DNA of 64,000 bases from Tetrapisispora phaffii CBS 4417 (Eukaryota > Ascomycota > Saccharomycetes > Saccharomycetales > Saccharomycetaceae), in assembly GCF_000236905.1 (NCBI RefSeq), contig NC_016523.1, forward strand, positions 806,001 through 870,000. Direction: 5' to 3'. This document shows, piece after piece, positions 41,501-52,439 of this stretch (within the stretch, counting starts at the first letter, position 1; each line of letters begins with the position of its first letter). Position numbers and translations under genes: made by a program. The notes under the pieces were generated by a model. That model saw nothing but the letters and a program-made list of their open reading frames with translations. It had not been told where the DNA came from and did not search any database.

Positions 41501-43387
41501 AAAATCATACTCAAATGCTGATATTTTCTCTTTAGAAACTGATTGTACACGTTTTATCATCCATTTATCAATAAAACTTCTCGTTAAGGTACCTAAGTTA
41601 GCAGTAGAATGTTTAGATAATTCGAGGTTCAAAACATAAGCGCTCTTTATCAACAATTCAGCTTTGTATAATGCATGGGATTTTGGGGTATGAATATTGA
41701 TAAATTTGGACATAGCATCTGAGGGCGCATTTAAAATTCCAGATATGCAATAGTAGAGAAGATTTGTTATGTTTGACCATGTTTCATTTGGGGGTATTCT
41801 AATAGATGAGTATGCATACAGAACAGCAAGCATAACTTCAGAGCAGTTCTTAAAATGTAAAAAGTCGTTCAATCTCATTTTAGAGAAACAGTGAATATAT
41901 GTTAATTTACAAAAATTCAGAATTGTAGTAAAAGTATGGTTCTCCAACAAATTATCGATATTAAATAAAAATTGAAATAATTCAAGTCTTAACTTAGTAT
42001 CTTTTGTGCTCATTATAAATTTAGAAAATTTAGCCAAAAAACTAGAGCATGAGTTAATGTTGTTCTCTAATATGTATCTCCTAATTTCCAGCTTTGCTGC
42101 CTTAATCAAAAATATTTCATATGATAGAGACATATAACAGTTATATGTAACTGCAATGATATTAGAAAGTCTCTTGAAATTCCTTGCAATGATAGTATAT
42201 TCAGTTAAAGAATTTAGTAGAGTTTCTAAAATATTCACCGATGAAATGTTTTTCACATTTAAATTGATAAATTGTATTGTGAGATCAAACAATTTCATAA
42301 TGAGTTTTGCATTATTAGCGAATGTCTCTAATCGAATTAGTCTCCATATCGAATCTAACTGGTTTATGACATTATTAATTTCAGTTTTTTCAATGCTCTT
42401 ATTTAGTAAAACTGACTGGAAATACTTAAATATAATTGACAGTTGAGTGTTAGATACACACTTCAACTCAATAAATGCACGGTTTTGTATATTTAAGTCA
42501 TTTTTTTGTAATTGTGTTTCATGTAAAATATCAGAAATCATTATCTTATCTATATTATTGTTGTACTCTGAATATTGAATATAATATGAATTTAAGTATT
42601 TCGAGATATTATCATTAACGACTGAACATCTCAATTGATTGGAAAATGCGGCGAGGGAAATGTTAGTAATGTAATTTTCAAACTTCAGATCATAAGCCTT
42701 TAAGTATTCCAAAAATTTCAATCCAAACAATAATTTATAAGGGGATAGTACGTTGTAAAAGTTTAAAATAACTTTCATTAATGTGTGATATATTTTGATT
42801 CCAGATAGAGTAGGTTTGGAACGAGACGCACTATCATCTACAGTTTTACTACATATCATATACCTCTTGTCATCCATAAATAGTTTAACAATTCTTTCTG
42901 ATTCTATCTCATTAAATGATTTTTTTGTTTTCAACAATATCTGTAGTATCAATATTTTAATAATTTGCAAATAATTTTCATTCAAAACAGTGAAATCTAC
43001 AAAGAGTATATCCCGTGTATTATTAATTTGATCTTGTCTATTATTTGTATTGTATAGTTCCAGTATTTCAACATTGGCTCTATCGAAGTTATTTGAATTT
43101 ATTAATTTAACAATGCAACTTAAATGTTTTTTAATTAATACTTTTTTGATCTGGTAATTGTGGAATTTCAAGCAGATATCATAGTATTTTTGGATCGATG
43201 CGTTAAAATTCTGATTAATTACATTTATGCGAGATATTTGAGCCTCTATATCATTATATGAGATATTTGTTTGAGTTACGCATGTTGTTGTCCTTAATAT
43301 GTTTTCCCCATTCTTATGGAAAGTATTTTCCATATTTAAATTCGGGGTTGAATTGACATTCATCTCCATCAAAGGATCATCCTGCAT
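38516..43387 (-). CDS. ESP1: Separase, anaphase cohesin protease
   Basis: Separase cleaves the cohesin subunit Scc1 at anaphase onset and helps release Cdc14, and it is held inactive by securin (Pds1). The 1623-aa protein matches S. cerevisiae Esp1 (1630). The long N-terminal helical-repeat region is poorly conserved. The C-terminal caspase-like protease domain carries the catalytic histidine in LFVYVGHGSGEQF (near 1500) and the catalytic cysteine in FLLGCSSAS (near 1527). Downstream is the conserved NLWDVTDKDID motif. The start is the ATG at 43387. It is convergent with RRG8 at 48 bp from the frameshifted end. Confidence 0.96.
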   Translation of the reverse strand: MQDDPLMEMNVNSTPNLNMENTFHKNGENILRTTTCVTQTNISYNDIEAQISRINVINQNFNASIQKYYDICLKFHNYQIKKVLIKKHLSCIVKLINSNNFDRANVEILELYNTNNRQDQINNTRDILFVDFTVLNENYLQIIKILILQILLKTKKSFNEIESERIVKLFMDDKRYMICSKTVDDSASRSKPTLSGIKIYHTLMKVILNFYNVLSPYKLLFGLKFLEYLKAYDLKFENYITNISLAAFSNQLRCSVVNDNISKYLNSYYIQYSEYNNNIDKIMISDILHETQLQKNDLNIQNRAFIELKCVSNTQLSIIFKYFQSVLLNKSIEKTEINNVINQLDSIWRLIRLETFANNAKLIMKLFDLTIQFINLNVKNISSVNILETLLNSLTEYTIIARNFKRLSNIIAVTYNCYMSLSYEIFLIKAAKLEIRRYILENNINSCSSFLAKFSKFIMSTKDTKLRLELFQFLFNIDNLLENHTFTTILNFCKLTYIHCFSKMRLNDFLHFKNCSEVMLAVLYAYSSIRIPPNETWSNITNLLYYCISGILNAPSDAMSKFINIHTPKSHALYKAELLIKSAYVLNLELSKHSTANLGTLTRSFIDKWMIKRVQSVSKEKISAFEYDFVKLLLNYLTYNNFDPLTVELALLIKKHNYYANLHLQANYSLLHSFTNLRMLEEIKLLNIEISTISMDFKNNSIDKILNYLNVKLQLQSQLNEKNEFEELFGKLLPATRPELFDINNSYNIPAPSYIKVLLFNIKLYNTASILQMNHNNVKEAIIEGKRSLKLAVSLIRKSKILTENCRLELINLVSITYINLVNQYTKIGISRDSQFYITEFSHLLSQLGNPSVIYKSLNFLHEYYSLSEQPDLADTVLQKANAAFEYIDGRYDINSLTSFLYRNKETSRVLESLELFFTNKLLNGKYLTIYWNLKLQNVTIDSVDLYYPDLIILNSINQFRASFLKVQKLMDRDPFFKSIFDSVTSLPSCTFPKKEIPTSLNNGVSLKSSISSGICDSPRSSNMTPKGKSMKQNFDRAVAIDTLLKSIEFVDNLDLSALSVHDLADIHSFYSLGTMLISNIQLQNTLTKYEKKCFALADLSKTMPMQHEKDLAQIESNIYDSFSPMQITCNANIVENKINELIDYQKFIQSCSDVFNVISIDICPLTNHLLLSKIDSSSNKTIHVRLPLNRINSRELDTQCYTFQDASDELNSIIKASNRSTSLEVTSNVSTKEEKKQWWKSRYDLDKRMEGLITKIDNSWFSGFSSFFDPCPVNKQYFTEFQSKFYEILHDNLPTRKQYGNPKLFIKLEEWILELFIKLDTSNESFLNMLEDLIYFVLDILLFHGEENAYDELDINMIFVQLEEEIKKYQSHQAKGDFERSHTFLIISSVCHNFPFENLSFLEKRSVSRVPSFSNLITLIKNNNHKIFDKRYIDTNISMVLNPNGDLIQTEERFKTQFSDIEATVPNSRFLCNDKPNEETFLQMLRTSNLFVYVGHGSGEQFVRAREIMKLDMISPSFLLGCSSASIKYFGKLEPTSTIIAYLVGNCPMVIGNLWDVTDKDIDLFSRKLFSNIKFIEDVEFGERKGAQRISLALSDARKVCYLRYLNGAAPVLYGLPIHFNK

Positions 43388-44343
43388 AACTAATAAAATG
43401 CTCTAGGGACCGATGGGATTTATGGAATATCAATATAGAAGTGAAATATATTTATCAAAAAAAAAACAGTATAATGAATGAAATCAAAAGATCTGGCTAT
43501 AGCGGCAAACCACAAAGTTTGTAAATTGGACTCCTGTAGTAGATTACGATTGTGATTTCCATATACGTAAATCTTATATCTGATATAAGAAACCATTACG
43601 AGTTGACCTATCAAGCAATATCAGATATATATTTACTATTATTATTATTATCATCATTATTATTTTATATATTGGTAAATATAAATCACAAAATATTTAA
43701 ACCCTAATGTAGCCCTTATGTACCCTAACTAATGTCAGTTATCCCTACTTAACACCTATTTAAAAACTATATTAACCCTACATCCCCTAGGGTTGAGAAA
43801 TTATTTAGACTGTCATTATTGATTTCGTATTTTCTGAGCATTTTCCCGCAGAGAGCAAGGCAAAACAGGAAAATGACGTTCTTTTTTCCTTTTTCCATTC
43901 CTTTTTAAGTTACATCATCGGCGCGGGACATTTCCGGTACAAATATACGCAATAAGAAGAAATGCCTATACAATTTCGAAAAATGTTAAAAAGTATATCA
44001 ACTTCTTGGTATTTTGAAATTTCAATATAGTCAATTGAGAATAAGTATGTAATATTTTGCAAAAAGGGAAATTAATCAAACATTGTTTATTTAATACTCT
44101 GTATAAGTTAATGGATTATTGGTATCTACTATTTAAGAATCACTTTCAATTTAGAGAGAAAGTTTTCATTAGCGATCCACTAGCATTGGCTTTGAATTAT
44201 AACGATCCAAGGAAGCCAGCAAAATCTGAGAGATATATATATAAATAAATAAAGATTTATATTTATCCAACGATATTGAAGTGTGAGTTCTTATAAATAA
44301 GTTTGGTAGTTAAATACCTAGGTTATTGTGTTTTATTGTTGAA
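43388..44343. promoter_or_regulatory. Divergent ESP1/YPR117W region with CCCTA cluster
   Basis: Between 43699 and 43794 there are two CCCTAA (43702, 43723), one CCCTTA (43713), two CCCTAC (43743, 43776) and CCCTAGGGTT (43785-43794). These resemble Tbf1 or telomere-type sites. A trinucleotide ATT-rich stretch lies near 43630-43665. A short open frame at 44057-44248 is not called: its encoded sequence has no known match and it lies in the spacer immediately before the next gene. Confidence 0.55.
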
Positions 44344-47300
44344 ATGGTATTTATTAATGACACTCTGGCGTTTGTGGAGAAACAATTGACCAAAATGGTT
44401 AGTACCTGTTTATGGGTAATAGTAGCAATGTTATTATTTCAGTTGTTATTAAATCTAATTTTGAAAATTGTTATCGCCAATACGAGCCTTAAACTTGGCG
44501 GAATTGAATATTTTTACATGGGATTCTTTACTTTAACGTCCTTAAGGAAAATACACATAAAAACTAATAAATTCAGCGTCAACGTTGATTCGATATCTTT
44601 GGAATTTAAGATTTTTCCTTATCTTTTAATCAAAAACATTCTAATTGATTATTATAAACCGAAACATATAACAGGCGTTAATGAACCAGAAGATGAGTTT
44701 AAGAAACCGTTCCTTCCGGATGAAGTTGCTATAAGTAAAAAAATTATTAAAATGGTCGAATGGATATCATTCTCCAGAATTCGTATACATCATTTACAAG
44801 TTAATATTCATGATGAAAATAATCCAAAAACACAAGTTATCGATGTGGACACTATTACCATCGGATTACCAAAATTCACTACACATCACTTGAAAATTGA
44901 TCTATTGTTATATGATTTTCAATCCAATGATAAGCTAGATGCCATAAAAGTAATAACTTATTCATTTAGTTGTAAGTTACACCAACATCCAAAAATTCCT
45001 GGGAAACTGCTTCTTCTACACCTTGATTGGAGTAACTCTCTGAAAATAACTGATGTAAAAATGCATTTATCTGATAAAATGGTGGAGAATATGGTGACAA
45101 AAATGGTTGAGACTAAACAAGGAACAGAAATGAAGACTGATATTAAAAATGAGGGAAAAAATGTTTTTGTAAAAGGTAATTTATCTCATGAGGAAATTGA
45201 ATCTATGATTAAATCTATCATATGTCCATATAAAGTTATAATTGAAAATTTGAAAGTCATAGATATTAAGTTTGAAAACATAACATTTAAAAATGATTTT
45301 TTGAAAGTAAAAATTTCAATATCCAGTACTCAAGTTCGTCTCCAGGCGATTACGGATATCTCTACTTATAATGAATTATTAGAAAGCACATATATTAGCA
45401 ACAACGATGAAAATTACGACGACGATGTTAATGATAATGAATTTGAAGATGATACAAGCAAACAAGAAATTCTTAATACACAACCAATTGTAAAAAATAC
45501 ACAGAAATCTAAATTTGAAGATATTGAATTGTCGCTTTCCTTCAACTCCATACACCTATCAGTCAATAATAAGTCATTAATTCGAATTCCTATTATAAAT
45601 ATGCTTGTTACGACTGATTTAATGTTGTACTTTTTGAAAAATTCTCACTCATACAACGATTTCAAAATTTCATTTTCTATCAATATTCTTAATCCTACCC
45701 TATTTATTTCTGTTGATATGATACAGAAAATGGCGGAATATTTAAACAATACCAAAACAGATCTAGCAAAGGGAAATGATAGTGAATTTAACAATAAAAG
45801 CGATTCCATAAGTAAACAAGTTGAAAATAATATAACAACTGATGAGAATCAGTTGATAGAGCAGATAAATATTGATAAAACTAGTCTAAAAAATATCTTA
45901 GAAGAAGTGCCAAGCTTCCTTATTGAACTAAATATTTCAAATTTTAATATTTATCTTCAAATATCAAATGATGAGTCTATAAATTTGAAAATTTATGACA
46001 TTAAATTATTTTTAATCAATAATTATACTGTGATTACAAAATTGAAAAACAGTTCCAAAATAGTACAAAATAAAAATGAATTATTTGAGCAACTACCAAT
46101 AAAGGATCCCTTAACAAAAGATCTAAATAGTTTTTTTAAGATCATTAACGTTTCATTAGCATATAAAAAGAATAACACTTTATCAACGGCTGAAGTGGTG
46201 CCTATTTACCAATTTGAAAGATATGTGGTTATATTGGATAACTTATCTCCAGAAAAAATCACCTCTGTAGCAACGTTAAGAAAATCAGACTTTACTTTAT
46301 TAGATATTGAAGTTTTAGGGAAATTGATAAACACATATTCTGTTTTGAAGGAATATTCGCAAATGATCAAATCTTCGATTAGAAAAACGAAAAGTAAGTC
46401 AGTAAAGAAAAAAATTATTTTTTCTATTGAATGGTCAGCAAAGTTAAGAGTAAAAGATATGTCCTTCTCGGTCCTGATATCAAACTATTTACCTGCCTTA
46501 CTAGATCCATGTGCAAATGACGATGGAAATCTTTCTGACGTAATACGTGGGTTTACGTTGGTGTTTCATGAGTCTATTTTTGAGGCCAGTAATGTTCAGA
46601 GACAGTTGAGTATTGCCAAAATTGAATTAATTAGAGTTATGGATCACTGCGAGGCCAAAAATATATGTGACGATGTGTTTAAATTGGGTAATTTGTCTTT
46701 TACTGATAAATATGATGATGTCCTATCAAAATGTATACATAAGGTACGGGTGCCTGAAGTATATCTTAAATTTGATGTGAACTTAATTTGGATAATTTTT
46801 TACTTGAAAAAAATTTATGCTGATCATGTAACATTATTAAGGTCGAAAAAGAGAAAAATCGTTTCCAAAGCAGATAAACCATCTAATTCAATCTTACACT
46901 TATCCTTCAGTAAAGTCATTTTCGATGTCAATCTTCCTGAAAATGTCTCATTATTTTTTGACATCAAAGATATTTATTATTCTAACCATAACAAAAAATT
47001 AAAAATATTAAACATTTTAGGATACGTGAGATCTGTTTATGTTCATGATCTTCCTGTTAATGTTGAATTGCTGAATATAAAAAATATGGTATTTTGTTCA
47101 AATAGTCATACAGAAGGTAAAACATTCATAGTTGATACTGAATTAATACGACTACGCACAGAGTATCATTTTAAATTTTATGAAGTTGTTAATAATATTA
47201 TTTCAACTTTCAAATCATATAAACAACTTGCCTACTCGTTTTCTGACTTATCTGGGTTTCACAGATTTCATCCAAAAGTTGAAAATCCAAAAAAGATACC

Positions 47301-50300
47301 AACTATTAATATTCGAGCCAAGAAGTTTTTAATTGATGTCGAAGAAGATCCTTTTGAACAAGAATTAGGACTTATTTTCAAAATTGGTGTATTAGAACAA
47401 AGAGAAAGATTGGCAAAATTGGAAGAATTTGAAGAACAAAAATCGATTCTAAGAGAATTTGAAAATTTTAATAATAATAACAATGTTCAACCAGATCACA
47501 AACAGAATACAAATAGTTTTGAAAATCTTGCAAAACAAAGACTATACGAGTTATTTTCGACATCGTGGATTTCCAGGCATAGAACAGCAAAGCTTAAATT
47601 TCATGGAATGCCATATCATATCAAACCTTTTCAAGAGTTTGATAAAGTATACTACAGATTCACTGGCAAAGCAACAACAACGGTGGCTAATTTAGTTGTA
47701 AAGGATCTTGACATGACATTAAAACAACCATCATTTCCAGTGGAAAACTTTTTTGATTTTATCCATGAAATGGGCAAAGGTGTTCCAAAGTCTATGTCTT
47801 ACACCATTTTAATTCTACTTGGAATTGATATTAAAACAAAATTATGGCAATTAAAAATAAGGGACTATCCAGTTCCTGTAATTACAATACCAGATACTCG
47901 CACAACTGGTGATCTTGTTTTTGCTGAGAAAATGCCCGGGGATTTGGCGTTAAGAACTACCTTCGTTCCCTTTGTTCCATCAGCGACATTATCAAAATAT
48001 GCGGAAACTAGTTCTATTTATGGATCTCATGTAATAGGAACAATGAACTCAATCAAAACTTATTTTAACATTCACACTAAGGTCACCTCTAATTCTGGTA
48101 CAAACATTACTTGGGGTAAGTCTTTCCAACCTGGTTATCAATCGTTAATGATGTGGTTTGACTTTCTAACGAAACCTCAAATGGACCCATCCCCGAAGTT
48201 AGGGTTTTGGGATAAGTTTAGATTTTTAGTTCACGGTAGCTGGAGATATGAATTTGGTGAAAATAGTGACTTGAGATTGAATATTAAAGGTGCCCATAAT
48301 CCATATAAGATTACTGATGACGGTGCTGGTCTTTCATTTTGTTGGTCCGGTGGTACTATATTAAATATCAATGGCGAAAATAATCCACGAGAATTTCTGT
48401 TGATTAATTCTGCAAGTTTTAAATTAGTAGTTCCTGATTTTACTGATGAGAACAAATTTGATAAGATTTTAATGAATCTAGAAGGTGGAGTGAAATGGAC
48501 TTTAGGATTATTATTTGAAGAAGGTAAGTTAGCATTAGCTGGTGATGAGAAACGTTCGACACCAGTGAGACCGCATTATGATGTCACATTGATTAATCCG
48601 AAATATGTCTATAATAGAGAAGATTATGATTCATGGAGAGGCTTCAGAAGTAACTTTATACATATGTCATTTGGGATTTATTCGGGTAAAGATGCAAGCA
48701 ATAATAACATCTATCTTGCACCTTATACAATGAGTCACTTTTTTAAATGGTGGAATTTATTTGATACCTATACATCAGGCCCTATTCGTCAAGGGCCTTT
48801 GTTTCCTAACATGATACAAAATAACAACAAATTTGGGCGTTCCTTATTTACCATTAAGTATCAATTATATTTGGCACCTTTGACGATAACACACATATAT
48901 AGGCATGCTACTTCAGAAGATGATAAAGGTATTCACAGTTCAGTTAAATTTACTGGTATTAAATGTAAAACTAAGTCATTAAAAATCGATCTTCATCAAA
49001 AAAGAATCAAACTAACACATACAAATGAAAAACTAAATAAATCAAAACCGGTTTGGAAATTAAGAATGTCAAAGGGTGAAGTAGATTGTGAGGAAGCAGA
49101 TTATAGACTGATATCTACGACCTTTGATGATGCTAATATTGAAAAAACTATTGCGTCAAGATTAGGTCTGAGGTGTAAAAAAGAAAAACAATTTGCTTCA
49201 GAAAATATTAATTCATTAAAGGATTCTGAATGGTACGATATTAATGATTACGTAGACTTAAATCAAATTTCACTAGAAGCTGCTACACCAATAAAAATTG
49301 ATATAAAACCATTTGTTTCAACACCAAGAATTACATACTTTAGAAAAATTAATGATGAAGGTTATGATGTTAGATATCCATTTGGGGCAGAGCCTTCGCA
49401 TAGATGTATCATTGGTAAAAATCATCCCGAACGGACACAAGAACATTTGGCTAACCAGAGAAGTATTGAGATTCAAGGCCAAATTAGTGAACTTCAACAA
49501 AAAATATCTGAAATTGACAAACTTTCTGAAATGCATCCTGATGATAATGATATAACACTAAAAAAGAATAACTTGTATGCTAAGTTTTCTAATATTTTAA
49601 CTCGATATGACATGATAGATGAGATTTTGAGCGATCTAAAGATATCAGAAAGCTTACCTTTAGATGGGGACCTTCACTCTAACTTCAACGAAAGTATGAT
49701 ATCAGCCGATTTGAACTCAATAAACGATAATAACAGTCTTTTAAGGGTAAATACACTAAATTCATTTGTGTCTATGAGACGAGGGTCTACGATTGAGGCT
49801 AAATCAACCTATGATAATAGGTTTATGATCCACAATGTCACAATCAAAATTGACAATGACATTAAAAATCACTTGTTAGAGTACGCTTCTAGTTCTAGCG
49901 AGAGGAGATCGACACAATTTTACTGTACTTATAAGTCTGTAACGATTGTCAAAGAATTACTTGATAATTTCTTCGCTAACACCATACCAGCTATCACCGA
50001 ATATGGTCTTTTAAACAATGATGAAACATGCACTAGCACTGAATTTATTGAAAGATTTGATGAGCTAACTCATAAGCTTCCAAATGAAAATTATGACTCG
50101 ATAGATTCGTATCTGATTCAATTAATTTCTCCACAAGTTCAAATCACTTCGGAATGTGAACCAGATACGGCTTTATTGATTACTGCTACTGAGATCGAAA
50201 CTGGCATTATTGATGTAATGCAGATTATGAGTAAATCTGGAAAAATTATTGATGCAGATGTTAACACAATTGTAGAATCAAGATATTGTTCAGTATCGAA

Positions 50301-52032
50301 AGAACTCCAGGTATTCACATTGTTCAAGAAAGACATACCGATGTTCCAAAATATGGGCTTGCTAGTACCCTCTGAAGCTGACAAATCTCAAAGCTTGTGT
50401 TGGGTTCCATGGCTCCCATTGGAACTGTGTTTTGATGGTTCATTGCTTGATGAGCATATGATTTTGAAAAGAAGATCATTGTTTTTGAGATACACATCTC
50501 CTAATCCATTATTTGTAAGTGACAATGCTGCAGCAGACTTTTCAAAGGATTCTCGAGTTGATATTGGTTTTCCTAATCTTGTTATTACCTGTACATCTCA
50601 ACAGTATAACTCTGTCTATAATATAGCCCACGAGCTAATGAGTTTAGGAACTAGCATGGATGAAAAGGCTGATAAATTATCAAAATTATTATTAGCAGAT
50701 GAAGTTAGGAATAATCTCGAAAAATTAGACATTTCAGTAGTGGTTAATTTACAACGAAAATTAAGGGAACTTTACTATACTCGTGAATTTTTGAAAACAT
50801 ATGATACTAAACTTTATAAAAGTACAGAACAAGAGTTGACCTTAGAAATACAGGCAACGCAATTAGAACTATCCGTTCTTATGTCAGCAGTTAAAAGAAA
50901 TTATGATAGTATCGGCAGTGGAAATAATTCCAGAAAATTATTAAATTGGAAAGTTAGCACTGATGAATTGATATGGGAGCTATCTGATTCTAACAACAGA
51001 CAATTCATAACCATTGGCCTGGGACCGTCATCTTTCGTCCGTTCTCAAACTGCTGATGGATCGAATAGTAATGTAATTTCCATCCAATCTTTGCAAATTT
51101 ATAATCAACAGCAAAAACTGGTTTATCAACAATTAATTGCTCCATTTGAGGACAATCCTCATTATACCAAAGACATGCCAATGTTGGAAATATTTTGGTT
51201 ATTAAGTTCGCCAGTTGGTGGTATATCAGTCTTGGAGGAAATGATAGTTTCATTTCAACCAATTATATTTAGAATGGATCATATTACAGCTGACAAGTTA
51301 ATGAATTATTTATTTCCAAAGAACGAAACAGCAGATTCAGCAGGCGCTAGAACACTTGTTAGAGAGCATCACACTGCGCAGATGTATAACACTTCAGAGG
51401 CTAATTCAGAAACTCAGTCGTCTAGTCCTGTGTCACCTGTTTCAGAAAGGAGTGGGGCTGATAGTATAACATCAGGTAAAACAACAACTGTTAGGGAGAT
51501 GAGAAAGGTTTCCTCAACATTTATTAGGCCAACAGAGGAAAGTATAAATGAAATGGTTAAGAGATCTGGAACATATATTAATATCAAGTCTGTAACAATC
51601 AAAAAAATGATGATGTCGATTTCGTATAAGGGCGCGCATAGTGTTTTGACAAATGTTGATGATTTAATTGTAAAGGTGCCAACTCTACAATATCATAATA
51701 AGATTTGGTCTAGAGAAGAGTTATTCTCTGCTATTAAGAAAGATGTAATTATGGTTGTGTTACAACATACCGGTAACATCATAGGAAATAAATTCATTCC
51801 CCATAAAAAGGAAAACAAAAAGAAAGTTTCATTGGAAATTTCTAAATTATTGAAATCTGGCGATGACAAAAAGAATGCTCCTAGCAAGAAAAGTTCATAT
51901 AAAATAGATCACCATTCTTTCCATACATCAAAACAGAAACCACCTGTGGTTAATATAATAATCGAGGAAGACGAAGATGGCGATGAAATTAAAGCATTTT
52001 ACCCAAACGACACTACAAGCAATGATGGGTAA
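44344..52032 (+). CDS. HOB2: Hobbit/Fmp27-family bridge-like lipid transfer protein (YPR117W type)
   Basis: This very large protein (2562 aa from the ATG at 44344; the TTG 18 bases upstream is not used) belongs to the SABRE/Hobbit/KIP/Fmp27 family, which forms long hydrophobic grooves for lipid transfer at ER-plasma membrane contacts. An N-terminal membrane anchor (LWVIVAMLLFQLLLNLIL) is near residues 16-33. RBG-type beta-rich repeats follow. The family GFWDK motif (LGFWDKFRFLVHGSWRYEF) is near 1286. A WPPW-like block (WVPWLPLELCFDGS) is near 2022. The C-terminal tail is basic. S. cerevisiae has two copies, FMP27/HOB1 (YLR454W) and YPR117W. Synteny with RRG8 and CLB2 supports YPR117W, for which I use the literature name HOB2. 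Confidence 0.92.
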   Translation: MVFINDTLAFVEKQLTKMVSTCLWVIVAMLLFQLLLNLILKIVIANTSLKLGGIEYFYMGFFTLTSLRKIHIKTNKFSVNVDSISLEFKIFPYLLIKNILIDYYKPKHITGVNEPEDEFKKPFLPDEVAISKKIIKMVEWISFSRIRIHHLQVNIHDENNPKTQVIDVDTITIGLPKFTTHHLKIDLLLYDFQSNDKLDAIKVITYSFSCKLHQHPKIPGKLLLLHLDWSNSLKITDVKMHLSDKMVENMVTKMVETKQGTEMKTDIKNEGKNVFVKGNLSHEEIESMIKSIICPYKVIIENLKVIDIKFENITFKNDFLKVKISISSTQVRLQAITDISTYNELLESTYISNNDENYDDDVNDNEFEDDTSKQEILNTQPIVKNTQKSKFEDIELSLSFNSIHLSVNNKSLIRIPIINMLVTTDLMLYFLKNSHSYNDFKISFSINILNPTLFISVDMIQKMAEYLNNTKTDLAKGNDSEFNNKSDSISKQVENNITTDENQLIEQINIDKTSLKNILEEVPSFLIELNISNFNIYLQISNDESINLKIYDIKLFLINNYTVITKLKNSSKIVQNKNELFEQLPIKDPLTKDLNSFFKIINVSLAYKKNNTLSTAEVVPIYQFERYVVILDNLSPEKITSVATLRKSDFTLLDIEVLGKLINTYSVLKEYSQMIKSSIRKTKSKSVKKKIIFSIEWSAKLRVKDMSFSVLISNYLPALLDPCANDDGNLSDVIRGFTLVFHESIFEASNVQRQLSIAKIELIRVMDHCEAKNICDDVFKLGNLSFTDKYDDVLSKCIHKVRVPEVYLKFDVNLIWIIFYLKKIYADHVTLLRSKKRKIVSKADKPSNSILHLSFSKVIFDVNLPENVSLFFDIKDIYYSNHNKKLKILNILGYVRSVYVHDLPVNVELLNIKNMVFCSNSHTEGKTFIVDTELIRLRTEYHFKFYEVVNNIISTFKSYKQLAYSFSDLSGFHRFHPKVENPKKIPTINIRAKKFLIDVEEDPFEQELGLIFKIGVLEQRERLAKLEEFEEQKSILREFENFNNNNNVQPDHKQNTNSFENLAKQRLYELFSTSWISRHRTAKLKFHGMPYHIKPFQEFDKVYYRFTGKATTTVANLVVKDLDMTLKQPSFPVENFFDFIHEMGKGVPKSMSYTILILLGIDIKTKLWQLKIRDYPVPVITIPDTRTTGDLVFAEKMPGDLALRTTFVPFVPSATLSKYAETSSIYGSHVIGTMNSIKTYFNIHTKVTSNSGTNITWGKSFQPGYQSLMMWFDFLTKPQMDPSPKLGFWDKFRFLVHGSWRYEFGENSDLRLNIKGAHNPYKITDDGAGLSFCWSGGTILNINGENNPREFLLINSASFKLVVPDFTDENKFDKILMNLEGGVKWTLGLLFEEGKLALAGDEKRSTPVRPHYDVTLINPKYVYNREDYDSWRGFRSNFIHMSFGIYSGKDASNNNIYLAPYTMSHFFKWWNLFDTYTSGPIRQGPLFPNMIQNNNKFGRSLFTIKYQLYLAPLTITHIYRHATSEDDKGIHSSVKFTGIKCKTKSLKIDLHQKRIKLTHTNEKLNKSKPVWKLRMSKGEVDCEEADYRLISTTFDDANIEKTIASRLGLRCKKEKQFASENINSLKDSEWYDINDYVDLNQISLEAATPIKIDIKPFVSTPRITYFRKINDEGYDVRYPFGAEPSHRCIIGKNHPERTQEHLANQRSIEIQGQISELQQKISEIDKLSEMHPDDNDITLKKNNLYAKFSNILTRYDMIDEILSDLKISESLPLDGDLHSNFNESMISADLNSINDNNSLLRVNTLNSFVSMRRGSTIEAKSTYDNRFMIHNVTIKIDNDIKNHLLEYASSSSERRSTQFYCTYKSVTIVKELLDNFFANTIPAITEYGLLNNDETCTSTEFIERFDELTHKLPNENYDSIDSYLIQLISPQVQITSECEPDTALLITATEIETGIIDVMQIMSKSGKIIDADVNTIVESRYCSVSKELQVFTLFKKDIPMFQNMGLLVPSEADKSQSLCWVPWLPLELCFDGSLLDEHMILKRRSLFLRYTSPNPLFVSDNAAADFSKDSRVDIGFPNLVITCTSQQYNSVYNIAHELMSLGTSMDEKADKLSKLLLADEVRNNLEKLDISVVVNLQRKLRELYYTREFLKTYDTKLYKSTEQELTLEIQATQLELSVLMSAVKRNYDSIGSGNNSRKLLNWKVSTDELIWELSDSNNRQFITIGLGPSSFVRSQTADGSNSNVISIQSLQIYNQQQKLVYQQLIAPFEDNPHYTKDMPMLEIFWLLSSPVGGISVLEEMIVSFQPIIFRMDHITADKLMNYLFPKNETADSAGARTLVREHHTAQMYNTSEANSETQSSSPVSPVSERSGADSITSGKTTTVREMRKVSSTFIRPTEESINEMVKRSGTYINIKSVTIKKMMMSISYKGAHSVLTNVDDLIVKVPTLQYHNKIWSREELFSAIKKDVIMVVLQHTGNIIGNKFIPHKKENKKKVSLEISKLLKSGDDKKNAPSKKSSYKIDHHSFHTSKQKPPVVNIIIEEDEDGDEIKAFYPNDTTSNDG

Positions 52033-52439
52033 TTACAAATGGTTCAATCAAATTATCGAACGTTTATTTTGAGATTGTTTTGACAAACCAGCATATCTGA
52101 TAATGTAATAAATTAAATAGAGTATGGACATTTTTATCCAATATACATATAAATATGTATTTATAAATAAGTGAATGTTATACTTATTGGAATGGTTGAT
52201 ATATTATTGTTTAAAGTATTAATAAAACAAAGAAATACGATATATTGTATGTAGGTATAAATAAACTGGATAATTGATAACAAGAAGTTGAGGTGGGGAT
52301 ATTAGAATCAACTTTGGAATATTTACCAAAGAAACTTTACAACTTATTAGCTTGACATATATATATGAGCAATAGCTTATAATACCTTCTCTTCAGTCGA
52401 GGGTAGCAGATAATAAAATATTAAAAAAAATATTCTTTA
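52033..52439. other. Spacer between YPR117W-type gene and tRNA-Leu
   Basis: AT-rich 407-bp convergent 3' region. T8 on the minus strand (52421-52429) is the likely Pol III terminator of the tRNA. Nothing else was recognised. Confidence 0.5.

Noticed and set aside
44057..44248. 63-codon frame before the YPR117W-type gene
   Set aside because: No similarity to any known protein and it lies in the divergent promoter; not supported as a gene.
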